From contig CADADP010000002.1 in assembly GCA_902786725.1 (NCBI GenBank), positions 1 through 64,000 on the forward strand: a DNA stretch of 64,000 nucleotides. The letters run 5' to 3'. The position numbers were made by a program, and so were the translations under genes. Below the pieces are notes generated by a model that searched no databases, was not told the DNA's origin, and worked only from the letters and a program-made list of their open reading frames with translations. Shown in pieces: positions 8,434 through 17,433 of the stretch. Within the stretch, counting starts at the first letter, position 1, and the number at the start of each line of letters is the position of its first letter. Source of the DNA: an uncultured Bacteroidales bacterium. GTDB taxonomy: Bacteria; Bacteroidota; Bacteroidia; Bacteroidales; Muribaculaceae.

Positions 8434-10260
8434 ATGAAAGGATTCTTTACGATACTGCGGCGATGGGTGCCGCCATATAAGAAGTTTCTGGTGCTGAATG
8501 TGATGTTCAACGTGCTGGCGGCCTTCTTGACGCTGTTTTCGTTCGCGCTGATAATTCCGATACTGGAAATGCTCTTTGGGCTCAACACTGCCACCTACAC
8601 GTTTATGCCACTTGGCTCGGCAGGGCTGAAGGAAGTGGTGGTGAACGACTTCTACTATTACGTTCAGTGCATAATAGAGCGCTACGGGCAGTCGGTGGCA
8701 CTGGCGGCGATAGCGCTGGCGCTGGTGCTGATGACGGGGCTGAAAACAGGCAGCGCCTACTTGAGCGCGTTTTTCATGATACCCATACGCACCGGTGTGG
8801 TTCGCGACCTACGCCGCGAAATATACGACAAGATAGTGTCGCTGCCCATGGGTTTCTTCTCCAATGAGCACAAGGGCGACATAATGGCTCGCATGAGTGG
8901 TGATGTGACCGAGGTGGAAAATTCCATCATGTCGTCGCTCGACATGATGTTTAAAAACCCGATTATGATAGTGGTGTGCCTCACGATGATGATTATCGTC
9001 AGTTGGCAACTGACACTGTTTGTGCTGATTCTGCTACCTGTTGCCGGCCTTATAATGGGCGGTGTGGGCAAGCGTCTGAAACGGACATCACTACACATGC
9101 AGAACCAGTGGGGTGTGCTGCTGTCGAACATTGAAGAGACGATAGGCGGGCTACGCATCATCAAGGCCTTTAACGCGGAGAAAAAGGTGCGCAAGCGGTT
9201 TGCCGCCGAGAACGACACGTTCCGCGGCATGTCGATGCGTGTGGCGCGCCGATATGAGTTGGCGCACCCCATGAGCGAGTTCTTGGGCACGGCCACTATA
9301 GCGATAGTGCTGTGGTTCGGCGGCACGCTCATAATAGGCGGTCACAGTAGCATCACGGCCCCATCGTTTATCTACTACATGGTGATATTCTACAGCATCA
9401 TCAATCCGGCAAAAGATTTCTCAAAAGCATCTTACGCGATTCAGCGTGGCTTGGCATCTATGCAACGCATCGACAAGATTCTGAGTGCCGACAACCCCAT
9501 AAAAGACCCTGCGAATCCGATAGAAATAAGCGAAATAAAAGACAGCATTGTGTATTCCGACGTGCGTTTCCGCTACGGCGACAAGTGGATAATCAACGGG
9601 GTGACTCTGACTATAAAACAGGGTGCCACTGTGGCGCTGGTGGGTCAGTCGGGGTCGGGCAAAACCACACTCGCCGACCTGCTTCCGCGTTTCTACGACA
9701 TCGACAGCGGCTCAATAACAATCGACGGGACCGACATCCGCAATCTGCGCATTCACGACCTGCGTGCGCTGATGGGCAATGTGAATCAGGAGGCCATCTT
9801 GTTCAACGACACGTTCTACAACAACATCACCTTCGGCGTGGAGAGTGCCACCCGCGAGCAAGTGGAGGAAGCGGCCCGGATAGCCAACGCGTATGACTTT
9901 ATAATGGAATCGGAACACGGGTTCGACACTAACATAGGCGACCGCGGTTGCAACTTGTCGGGCGGACAGCGCCAGCGCATCAGCATAGCCCGCGCGATAT
10001 TGAAAAATCCGCCGATTCTGATTCTGGACGAAGCCACGAGCGCGCTCGACACCGAGAGCGAGCATCTGGTTCAAGAAGCTCTGGACAAGCTGATGCACGG
10101 CCGCACCACACTGGTGATAGCGCACAGGCTATCCACCATCAAGAATGCCGACCTGATATGCGTGATCCAGGATGGCGCGATAGTGGAGCAAGGCAACCAC
10201 GATGAGCTGATGGCTATGGGCGGCGCATATAAGCACCTCGTGGATATGCAGACGTTCTGA
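8434..10260 (+). CDS. ABC exporter, fused membrane and ATPase domains (MsbA-like)
   Basis: This 608-aa half-transporter has an N-terminal six-helix exporter domain (about residues 15-330) and a C-terminal ATPase domain. The ATPase shows Walker A GQSGSGKTT (about 404-412), Q-loop NVNQE, signature LSGGQRQR (about 508-515), Walker B ILILDEATSALD (about 526-537) and the H-loop in VIAHRLSTI. All catalytic residues are present. Family knowledge: proteins of this layout form homodimers that flip lipids such as lipid A precursors or export drugs or peptides across the inner membrane. In Bacteroidetes a stand-alone gene of this length is commonly annotated as the lipid A flippase MsbA, but sequence alone does not settle the substrate. 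Confidence 0.9.
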   Translation: MKGFFTILRRWVPPYKKFLVLNVMFNVLAAFLTLFSFALIIPILEMLFGLNTATYTFMPLGSAGLKEVVVNDFYYYVQCIIERYGQSVALAAIALALVLMTGLKTGSAYLSAFFMIPIRTGVVRDLRREIYDKIVSLPMGFFSNEHKGDIMARMSGDVTEVENSIMSSLDMMFKNPIMIVVCLTMMIIVSWQLTLFVLILLPVAGLIMGGVGKRLKRTSLHMQNQWGVLLSNIEETIGGLRIIKAFNAEKKVRKRFAAENDTFRGMSMRVARRYELAHPMSEFLGTATIAIVLWFGGTLIIGGHSSITAPSFIYYMVIFYSIINPAKDFSKASYAIQRGLASMQRIDKILSADNPIKDPANPIEISEIKDSIVYSDVRFRYGDKWIINGVTLTIKQGATVALVGQSGSGKTTLADLLPRFYDIDSGSITIDGTDIRNLRIHDLRALMGNVNQEAILFNDTFYNNITFGVESATREQVEEAARIANAYDFIMESEHGFDTNIGDRGCNLSGGQRQRISIARAILKNPPILILDEATSALDTESEHLVQEALDKLMHGRTTLVIAHRLSTIKNADLICVIQDGAIVEQGNHDELMAMGGAYKHLVDMQTF

Positions 10261-10310
10261 CAGCTCCATCACAGCGTTGTCTTATGGTTGGTCGCATAAC
10301 CCAGGTTTGA

Positions 10311-10341
10311 GTCGGATTGGGTAGCTCGCTACGAATCAGAC
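10311..10341. terminator. Hairpin in the spacer after the ABC exporter
   Basis: An interrupted stem (10311-10313/10339-10341, 10315-10318/10334-10337, 10322-10325/10328-10331) lies 50 bases after the exporter stop codon. There is no T-run, so termination is only possible. The rest of the 245-base spacer shows a weak TAACTTAG element (10473-10480) that could serve the protease gene. Confidence 0.3.
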
Positions 10342-10505
10342 TGTTGGCGGGAAAACACAACCTAAAGACGAGCCGGGAAGACCAATACCACACATCGTGT
10401 TTTGGGAACTCAAAGAACCTATCTTAAACCTTTTTTAAGCAGAAATATAGTGATTTATTGGAGAGAAAGGTGTAACTTAGCGCATTAATTTAAGAGAACA
10501 GAAAA

Positions 10506-12191
10506 ATGAGACTGAAGATGAGAAAACTTGCGGTAACGTGTGTTATCGCGCTTCTGTGTGTACCTGCCACATGGATTGCCACGCGCGGTAACAACGACTC
10601 CGACATAGCCCGCAACCTTGAGATATTCAATAGCCTTTATAAGGAGTTGAACGCGTTCTACGTGGATTCCATCGACGCGAACAAGACCATAGAAGACGCT
10701 ATCGACTATATGCTCAACGGCATAGACCCCTACACCGAATACATTCCGGCCAAGAGCCACGACGACTTTATGGTGGTGGCTACCGGCGAATATGGCGGAA
10801 TAGGCTCGTACATCATGGAACGAGCTGAGGGAGGTGTGTTTATTTCTGAGCCATACGAGAATAGTCCAGCGGCAAAAGCCGGGCTGAAAGCCGGCGACCA
10901 AATACTGATGATCGACGGCGATTCCACCACCACATGGCCCAGCGCCAAGGTGAGCGAGCACCTCAAAGGCCAGGCCAACACTTCGCTAAAATTGCTGATT
11001 AAGCGCCCCTATGACCCCGACAGTATCAAGACGGTGAACATCATTCGCGAAAAGATACGCCTCAACCCCGTGCCATACTATGGCGTGACCCGTAAGTCAC
11101 TGGGCTACATCAACCTCTCGGCGTTCAACGAGCACTCGGCGGCCGAGGTGAAGAGCGCCCTGCTGGAACTGAAGAAAAACGAGGCTGTGAAGGCGATAGT
11201 CCTGGACCTGCGTGGCAATGGCGGAGGGCTGGTGGAGAGCGCGGTGCAGATAGTGGGCATGTTTGTACCCAAGGGCACGCAAGTGTTGCAGACCAAGGGG
11301 CGCACCGAGCAGCAAGTGAAGACCTATAAGACCACCGAAGAGCCCATCGACAGCAAGATTCCGCTGTTTGTGCTCATCGACGGCGGTTCGGCATCGGCCG
11401 CGGAGATTACGGCCGGCGCGCTACAAGATCTGGACCGCGCGGTGATAATGGGCGACCGCTCGTTTGGCAAGGGATTGGTGCAAACCACACGTCCACTTCC
11501 GTTCGACGCGATGCTCAAGGTGACCATAGCCAAGTATTACATTCCCAGCGGCCGACTGATACAGGAGTTAGACTACTCGCACCGCAACGCCGACGGTACC
11601 GCTCAGCGCATCCCCGATAGCCTAGCCACAGTGTTCCACACGGCCAACGGCCGCGAGGTGCGTGACGGCGGAGGCATCACGCCGGATGTGAAGATAAGTT
11701 ATCCTGAACTAAACCGGCTTGTGTATAACATAGTGCGCGACAACTGGGCATTTGACTTCGCCACCAAGTTCGCGTCGGAACACAAGAGCATAGCTCCGGC
11801 AGGCGAGTTTACAATAACCGACAGCATATTCAATGATTTCAAGCGATTTATCGATCCCGATAAGTTTAAATACGACCGTGTGTGCGAGCAAGGACTGGAG
11901 AACCTGAAGAAGATAGCCAAATCCGAGGGTTACCTGAACGACTCCACCAACGTGGCATTCGACCGGCTGGCCACACTACTGAAACATGACTTGCAGACCG
12001 ACCTGACGAAGAATCGGAAAGAAATCAGCAAACTGCTGGCCGGCGAGATAGTGAAACGCTACTACTACGAGCGCGGGCAGGCAATACAGCAGATTAAAGA
12101 CGACGATACTCTGGACCGCGCATATATAATCTCGGTTCAGCCCGGTGAATATGAGCGCATCTTAGGGCGAGCAAAGAATAAGAAAAAGTAA
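10506..12191 (+). CDS. S41 carboxy-terminal processing protease
   Basis: This 561-aa protein has an N-terminal membrane or signal segment (MRKLAVTCVIALLCVPATWI), an activation-type helical region, a PDZ domain (about 85-165, including GGIGSYI and SPAAKAGLKAGDQILMIDG) and an S41 serine protease core. The core has VLDLRGNGGG and the nucleophile motif GGSASAAE (serine near residue 295), followed by the lysine-containing GDRSFGKGLVQ. Family knowledge: CtpA/Prc proteases work in the periplasm, cutting proteins from their C-terminal ends with a Ser-Lys dyad. The C-terminal 150 residues are a helical extension common in Bacteroidetes homologues. The gene is 35 bases upstream of mfd and may be cotranscribed with it. 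Confidence 0.9.
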   Translation: MRLKMRKLAVTCVIALLCVPATWIATRGNNDSDIARNLEIFNSLYKELNAFYVDSIDANKTIEDAIDYMLNGIDPYTEYIPAKSHDDFMVVATGEYGGIGSYIMERAEGGVFISEPYENSPAAKAGLKAGDQILMIDGDSTTTWPSAKVSEHLKGQANTSLKLLIKRPYDPDSIKTVNIIREKIRLNPVPYYGVTRKSLGYINLSAFNEHSAAEVKSALLELKKNEAVKAIVLDLRGNGGGLVESAVQIVGMFVPKGTQVLQTKGRTEQQVKTYKTTEEPIDSKIPLFVLIDGGSASAAEITAGALQDLDRAVIMGDRSFGKGLVQTTRPLPFDAMLKVTIAKYYIPSGRLIQELDYSHRNADGTAQRIPDSLATVFHTANGREVRDGGGITPDVKISYPELNRLVYNIVRDNWAFDFATKFASEHKSIAPAGEFTITDSIFNDFKRFIDPDKFKYDRVCEQGLENLKKIAKSEGYLNDSTNVAFDRLATLLKHDLQTDLTKNRKEISKLLAGEIVKRYYYERGQAIQQIKDDDTLDRAYIISVQPGEYERILGRAKNKKK

Positions 12192-12226
12192 ATCACTCAA
12201 AAACCGCACACACCATACACAATTAC

Positions 12227-15200
12227 ATGGAGATTTCCCAACTATGCGACAAGGTCTGCAACCCCGAACGGGTCGAAGCCATTCGCCGCGCTTTACAGAG
12301 CAAGCGCAACAAGACCGTGCTGATTCAAGGCCTTGCCGGCTCGGCACCTTCGGTGTTGTTTTCCCGACTTCCACGGACCGATGTGCCCTACCTGATTGTG
12401 GCAAGCGACCTCGACGAGGCCGGCTATATCTATAACGACCTGTGCCAGATAGCGGGCGACGGCGTGGTGCTGATATTCCCGTCGGGCTACAAGCGCGACA
12501 TAAAATACGGTCAGGTGGATGCGCCGCAGCAGATTCTGCGCACCGAGGTGCTTAATCGCTGGGGCAACGACTGCGAACTGCGGTGGGTGGTAACGTATCC
12601 CGAGGCACTGGCCGAGAAAGTGGCCACACGCGAGCAAGTTAGCGGTAGCACGGTGTCGCTGGCCGTGGGTAAGGCACAAGACTTAACCGATTTGCGAAGC
12701 CGGCTCCGGGAACTGGGTTTCGTTGAGGTGGACTACGTGTATGAGCCGGGGCAGTTTTCGGTGCGCGGTTCCATACTGGACGTTTATTCCTACAGCAACG
12801 AGATGCCCTACCGCATCGACTTTTTTGGCGATGAGATAGACTCTATACGCACATTCAACGTGGAAACCCAACTCTCGAGCGAGAAACTGAGCGCGATAAG
12901 CATTCTGCACGCCAACACTCGCCACGACGACCCAAGCGATGGCATTTCACTGCTGGAATACGTTGACCGCGAGGCCATAATCGTGTGTAGAGACTTAGAC
13001 TGGGTGTGCAAGCGAGTGGCACAGATAGGCGAGGAGTCGATTTCGCAGAGCGCTATAGTGGCCGGAGAGGCCGACTTCGACGCTCTGAGCAATGTGGTGG
13101 ACGGTAAGCGCTTTGCCACGGTGGCCCACTCGATGCGTCTCTTGGCCTACAGCTTGGGCGAGAGTGCGGCGAAGGCCGATGCCACAATCACAGTGCACTG
13201 CTCGCCTCAGGGCATCTATCACAAGAACTTTGAGTTGATTTCGCAATCGTTCACTCACTTCATGGAGCAGGGTTATGCTCTTTATATACTGAGCGACAGC
13301 CCCAAGCAGATAGAACGTCTGCGAGTGATATTCGCCGACCGCGGCGATCGGATAACGTTCACCGAGGTGAATCGCACCATTCACGAGGGATTTGTGGATG
13401 ACGACAACAAGTTGTGTGTGTTCACCGACCACCAAATATTCGACCGCTTCCACAAGTATTCACTCAAGAGCGACCGCGCGCGCTCGGGCAAGTTAGTCCT
13501 GTCGCTGAAGGAACTGAACCAGATAGAGGTGGGCGACTATATCGTGCATGAGGACCATGGTATAGGAAAATTCGGTGGGCTGGTACGCACTGCCATCAAC
13601 GGGACAATGCAGGAGATGATAAAGCTGACCTATCTCAACGGCGACATCATTTTCGTATCGATACACGCGCTTCACAAACTGGCGAAATACCGAGGCAAGG
13701 AAGGAGCCGAGCCACGTCTGAACAAACTGGGTTCCGGAGCATGGGGCAAGCTGAAAAGCCGCACCAAGAGTCGCCTGAAAGATATTGCCCGCGACCTGAT
13801 TAAGTTGTACGCTCAGCGCAACGGCGAGAAGGGCTTCGCCTACTCGCCCGACGGATATCTGCAGCAAGAACTTGAGGCCTCGTTTATCTACGAAGACACC
13901 CCCGACCAGCTGAAGGCCACTCAGGCCGTGAAAGCCGACATGGAGCGCAGCAAACCTATGGACCGACTGATTTGCGGTGATGTGGGCTTCGGCAAGACCG
14001 AAATAGCCATCCGGGCCGCGTTCAAGGCTGCGACCGATGGCAAACAGACCGCCGTACTGGTGCCCACCACAATACTCGCCTTGCAACACTACACCACCTT
14101 TAGTGAGCGACTGGCCGACTTCCCTGTGCAGGTGGAATACCTGAGCCGCGCACGTAAGCCAAAGGAAGTGAAGCAGATACTTTCCCGGCTCGAGAAGGGC
14201 GAAATCGACATAATAATCGGCACACACAAGCTGATAGGGAAAACGGTGAAGTTCCACGACTTGGGGCTACTTGTGGTGGATGAAGAGCAAAAATTCGGTG
14301 TGGCCGTGAAAGAAAAACTGAAGCAACTCAAGGTGAACGTGGACACACTCACGATGTCGGCGACGCCGATACCGCGCACACTTCAGTTCTCGCTTATGGG
14401 AGCACGCGACCTGAGCGCAATTAACACTCCGCCGGCCAATCGCTACCCCATCCTGACATCACTCAGCGCGCTCGATGATGAGGTGGTGCGCGAGGCTATC
14501 AACTTTGAGTTGTCGCGCAACGGACAGGTATTTTTTGTGAATCACCGCATCGACCAGTTGCCGGCACTTGAAAATATGATTCACCGCGTAGTGCCCGATG
14601 CCCGGGTAGTGGTGGCTCACGGCCAGTTACCGCCCGAAGAGTTGGAACAGCGCATCATCAGTTTCTCTAACCACGACTACGACGTGCTGCTATCCACCAC
14701 CATTATCGAGAGCGGTGTGGACATGCCCAACGTGAACACAATGATAATCAACAACGCACAGAACTACGGCCTTAGCGACCTGCACCAGTTGCGCGGACGT
14801 GTGGGGCGCAGCAACCGCAAGGCTTTCTGCTACTTGCTTGTACCATCAGGCAAACTGCTCACCCCGGTGGCACGCCGCCGACTGCAGGCAATAGAGAGTT
14901 TCAGCGATCTGGGCAGTGGCATCCACATAGCAATGCAAGACCTCGACATCCGAGGCGCAGGCAATTTGCTTGGTGCCGAGCAGAGCGGATTCATAGCCGA
15001 CTTGGGCTACGAAACCTACCAGAAAATTCTGCGCGAGGCGGTGCTGGAATTGAAGACCGAGGAGTTTGCCGACACCTTTGAGGAACAAGCCAAGCAAGAG
15101 ACGGCTATCAGCGGAGATGCCACCGAATACGTGGCCGACTGCACAATCGACACCGACCTGGAACTGATGTTTCCCTCAGAATACGTGCCGCAGGAGAACG

Positions 15201-15595
15201 AGCGTATATCGCTTTATCGCGAACTTGATAACATGCAGACCCAGAGCGAAGTGGAGGCATTCGAGGCACGAATGACCGACCGCTTCGGCCAGATACCCGA
15301 AATGGCCGCCGAGCTGATACGGATAGTGCCGCTACGGCGCACTGCCCGAGCACTTGGCATCGAAAAGATTGTGCTCAAGCAGGGCAACATGTATATCTAT
15401 TTTGTAGGCGTGGAGAATGTGGCCTATTATCAGTCGGCCGCATTTGGACGGATACTGCATTTCTTGCAGAGCAATCCTCAGCGGTGCAAGATACGCGAGC
15501 GCAACGGCAAGCGCTCGTTCCTGATAAGTGATGTCAAGACTGTGTCGCAAGCACTGCAGACGCTTCAGTCAATCACCGAACTCTCGCCCATCTAA
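12227..15595 (+). CDS. mfd: Transcription-repair coupling factor
   Basis: This 1122-aa protein matches Mfd in length and domain order. It has an N-terminal UvrB-like region, the RNA-polymerase interaction domain (VGDYIVHEDHGIGKFGGL, about 433-450) and a RecG-like translocase with Walker A GDVGFGKTE (about 584-592), DEEQKFGV (about 685), SATPIPRTLQFS and the helicase motif QLRGRVGRS. A C-terminal TRCF domain carries LLGAEQSGFI. Mfd removes RNA polymerase stalled at DNA lesions and recruits UvrA for nucleotide excision repair. The stop codon region overlaps the end of the convergent shikimate kinase gene by 27 bases. Confidence 0.97.
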   Translation: MEISQLCDKVCNPERVEAIRRALQSKRNKTVLIQGLAGSAPSVLFSRLPRTDVPYLIVASDLDEAGYIYNDLCQIAGDGVVLIFPSGYKRDIKYGQVDAPQQILRTEVLNRWGNDCELRWVVTYPEALAEKVATREQVSGSTVSLAVGKAQDLTDLRSRLRELGFVEVDYVYEPGQFSVRGSILDVYSYSNEMPYRIDFFGDEIDSIRTFNVETQLSSEKLSAISILHANTRHDDPSDGISLLEYVDREAIIVCRDLDWVCKRVAQIGEESISQSAIVAGEADFDALSNVVDGKRFATVAHSMRLLAYSLGESAAKADATITVHCSPQGIYHKNFELISQSFTHFMEQGYALYILSDSPKQIERLRVIFADRGDRITFTEVNRTIHEGFVDDDNKLCVFTDHQIFDRFHKYSLKSDRARSGKLVLSLKELNQIEVGDYIVHEDHGIGKFGGLVRTAINGTMQEMIKLTYLNGDIIFVSIHALHKLAKYRGKEGAEPRLNKLGSGAWGKLKSRTKSRLKDIARDLIKLYAQRNGEKGFAYSPDGYLQQELEASFIYEDTPDQLKATQAVKADMERSKPMDRLICGDVGFGKTEIAIRAAFKAATDGKQTAVLVPTTILALQHYTTFSERLADFPVQVEYLSRARKPKEVKQILSRLEKGEIDIIIGTHKLIGKTVKFHDLGLLVVDEEQKFGVAVKEKLKQLKVNVDTLTMSATPIPRTLQFSLMGARDLSAINTPPANRYPILTSLSALDDEVVREAINFELSRNGQVFFVNHRIDQLPALENMIHRVVPDARVVVAHGQLPPEELEQRIISFSNHDYDVLLSTTIIESGVDMPNVNTMIINNAQNYGLSDLHQLRGRVGRSNRKAFCYLLVPSGKLLTPVARRRLQAIESFSDLGSGIHIAMQDLDIRGAGNLLGAEQSGFIADLGYETYQKILREAVLELKTEEFADTFEEQAKQETAISGDATEYVADCTIDTDLELMFPSEYVPQENERISLYRELDNMQTQSEVEAFEARMTDRFGQIPEMAAELIRIVPLRRTARALGIEKIVLKQGNMYIYFVGVENVAYYQSAAFGRILHFLQSNPQRCKIRERNGKRSFLISDVKTVSQALQTLQSITELSPI

Positions 15596-16129
15596 GGTCT
15601 CAAGCACAACTTTTGCCAGCCTCGCGGCGGTGAGCACGGTTTCGTCGGCGGTCTCGATAAGAGTGGAGTCGAACTTAATCTTAGCCTCGGCGTAATACTG
15701 ATTTCGCAGCGCCAGTTGTGAATGAACTTTTGTGGCTATCTGCTCGTCGGAGAGTCCCACTGTTGCCGGGCGCTTGGCTCGATGCTCGGGCAGTAGCAGG
15801 CGCGCTATTATACGCTCCGGCGAGGTCCACAGCCACACTGTGAGGCCATGGCTGTTCATCAGGTCCATATTACCGGGCTGGCAAGGGGTGCCGCCACCAC
15901 ACGAAATCACCACATCGGTCAGGGCTACCACGCGCCTTAGCGCATCGGTCTCAATCTCGCGAAATCGCCGCTCGCCCAGAGTGGAGAAAAGCCGATTGAT
16001 GGTCATGCCTTGCTCTTGCTCGATAAAGTCGTCGAGGTCGATAAACTGCAGGTGCATTTGCTCGGCCAGTTCGCGCCCCAGCGTGGATTTGCCGCTGCAC
16101 ATATATCCGGTAAGGAAAACAGGTTTCAT
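15569..16129 (-). CDS. aroK: Shikimate kinase
   Basis: This 186-aa protein has Walker A GYMCSGKSTLG near its start, the shikimate-binding DLDDFIEQEQG motif, the FRE[I/L]E motif (RRFREIETDAL) and CGGGTPC, the glycine-rich loop that contacts shikimate. A lid region (LLPEHRAKRPA) follows. It phosphorylates shikimate with ATP in the chorismate pathway. The start MKPVFLTGYM at 16129 is chosen because it gives the normal length and because the upstream 26 codons would run through the promoter. Its 3' end overlaps that of mfd on the opposite strand. It is transcribed divergently from the RNase H gene. Confidence 0.93.
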   Translation of the reverse strand: MKPVFLTGYMCSGKSTLGRELAEQMHLQFIDLDDFIEQEQGMTINRLFSTLGERRFREIETDALRRVVALTDVVISCGGGTPCQPGNMDLMNSHGLTVWLWTSPERIIARLLLPEHRAKRPATVGLSDEQIATKVHSQLALRNQYYAEAKIKFDSTLIETADETVLTAARLAKVVLETLDGREFGD

Positions 16130-16153
16130 GGGAGTGAATGTTGTTTGACGCCA

Positions 16154-16161
16154 CAAATTTA
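16154..16161 (-). promoter_or_regulatory. -7 element for aroK
   Basis: The minus strand reads TAAATTTG, a match to TAnnTTTG, 24 bases upstream of the chosen aroK start. This supports the short form of the protein. No -33 TTTG lies at the usual distance. Confidence 0.5.
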
Positions 16162-16214
16162 ATATATTTAGGACAAACACGCTGGGGGGCAGATGAAAAT
16201 TTGGCAAAAATTAG

Positions 16215-16222
16215 TAATTTTG
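16215..16222 (+). promoter_or_regulatory. -7 element for the RNase H gene
   Basis: TAATTTTG matches TAnnTTTG and lies 38 bases before the ATG at 16261. No -33 box is evident. Confidence 0.5.
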
Positions 16223-16260
16223 CAAAACATTGTGTTAGCAATATAACAAACAACGAGAGT

Positions 16261-16893
16261 ATGGGCAAATGGTATGTAGTATGGGAGGGCTATGAGCCTG
16301 GCATCTGCGACTCGTGGGCCGAATGCGAGGAGCGCACCAAGGGGTTCCCGAATGCGCGCTTCAAGTCGTTCAGCACACGCGAGGAAGCGATAGCCGCTTT
16401 CCGCAGCAACGACGAGGACGAGCGCGCCGTGATACGCGCCATCGCATCGGGTCCCAAGCAGAAAGTGAACTACGCGGCCATACCCGAGATTCTGCCCGGA
16501 AGCATAGCCGTGGACGGAGCCTGTAGCGGCAATCCGGGGCAAATGGAATATCGGTGCGTGGATGTGATGACGGGTGAGGAGATTTTCCGTAAAGGTCCGT
16601 TCCCCGGCGCGACCAACAATATAGGCGAATTTCTGGCTATAGTCCACGCCCTCGCGCTCTACTCTCGCGAAGGGAAAAACAATCCCATCTACACCGATAG
16701 CAAGACGGCTCTGGCATGGGTAAGAAACCGTCATTGCAAAACCACTCTGACACGCACCGCCGAGAATGCCTATATCTTCGACATAATCCACCGGGCCGAG
16801 AGGTGGTTGCAAACCCACGCGTGGGGCAATCCCATAATCAAGTGGCAAACCGACAAGTGGGGCGAGATTCCTGCCGACTTTGGTCGCAAATAA
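16261..16893 (+). CDS. Ribonuclease H with viroplasmin N-terminal domain
   Basis: This 210-aa protein starts MGKWYVVWEGYEPGICDSWA, the viroplasmin or hybrid-binding domain (about 1-50, with KGFPNARFKSF), which binds RNA:DNA hybrids. An RNase H domain follows (about 75-210): AVDGACSGNPG holds the first catalytic Asp, IGEFLAIVHAL the Glu, IYTDSKTAL the second Asp, and the end NPIIKWQTDKWGEIPADFGRK the last acidic residue. All four expected acidic positions can be seen. The enzyme cuts RNA in RNA:DNA hybrids. A longer upstream reading frame exists but its first 41 codons cross the promoter, so the start at 16261 is preferred. The next gene starts 18 bases later. Confidence 0.92.
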   Translation: MGKWYVVWEGYEPGICDSWAECEERTKGFPNARFKSFSTREEAIAAFRSNDEDERAVIRAIASGPKQKVNYAAIPEILPGSIAVDGACSGNPGQMEYRCVDVMTGEEIFRKGPFPGATNNIGEFLAIVHALALYSREGKNNPIYTDSKTALAWVRNRHCKTTLTRTAENAYIFDIIHRAERWLQTHAWGNPIIKWQTDKWGEIPADFGRK

Positions 16894-16911
16894 CAAAGAC
16901 GAGCACAACAG

Positions 16912-17418
16912 ATGGAACACGGAAGCGAAATAGACAAATGTTACTTACTGGCCGGTGCGGCACTGGCACTGAAAGTGTTTAACTCGATGCACCTGCTCAA
17001 CGACGTGGACTTAGACACCGAGGACTTGTTCACGCTCACGCCGGAATTTTTCTATGAGAGCAACCTGCAAGTGTCGGCGAAAGACTCATGGCTGGCACGG
17101 TACACCAATTTTCAGATTCTGATGGGTCTGGCGATAGCGAGCACTATGAGCCGCAAAATGATACTTAACCGCAGTCAGGTAAATAAAAAGATACGCCAAA
17201 TGTTGCTTCAGGAACTCACCGCCGAGGGCTACGAGATGTGCCAACTCGACGAAGACGAGGTGAAGCCTCTCTTCGACAGGCAATTCACCTACATGGCCCA
17301 GCTTTTCTCGCAGAGCAACGTGCGTCAGGTATTAACCAAGACAGCACACACAATTCAGCAACAACGCACACTGAGCGGCGGCGAAATCAGAGACCTGCTT
17401 GCCACGCTGGAACTATAA
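16912..17418 (+). CDS. Conserved-looking helical protein of unknown function
   Basis: This 168-aa soluble protein is mostly helical, has no signal peptide and carries no recognised motif. A central segment (ILMGLAIASTMSRKMI) is moderately hydrophobic but contains charged neighbours and does not look like a membrane helix. It sits 18 bases after the RNase H gene and 15 bases before a glycosyltransferase gene, so it belongs to the same probable operon (RNase H, this gene, glycosyltransferase, radical SAM). The tight packing and lack of frameshifts support a real gene. No function can be proposed. Confidence 0.75.
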   Translation: MEHGSEIDKCYLLAGAALALKVFNSMHLLNDVDLDTEDLFTLTPEFFYESNLQVSAKDSWLARYTNFQILMGLAIASTMSRKMILNRSQVNKKIRQMLLQELTAEGYEMCQLDEDEVKPLFDRQFTYMAQLFSQSNVRQVLTKTAHTIQQQRTLSGGEIRDLLATLEL

Positions 17419-17433
17419 GATAACGCGCGCATC

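Noticed and set aside
13493..14257. A 254-codon minus-strand frame inside mfd
   Set aside because: It overlaps the conserved Walker A and helicase motifs of mfd completely and has no family similarity.
16168..16920. A 250-codon minus-strand frame across the RNase H gene
   Set aside because: The plus-strand RNase H has all catalytic motifs, and the minus frame would remove the divergent promoter region.
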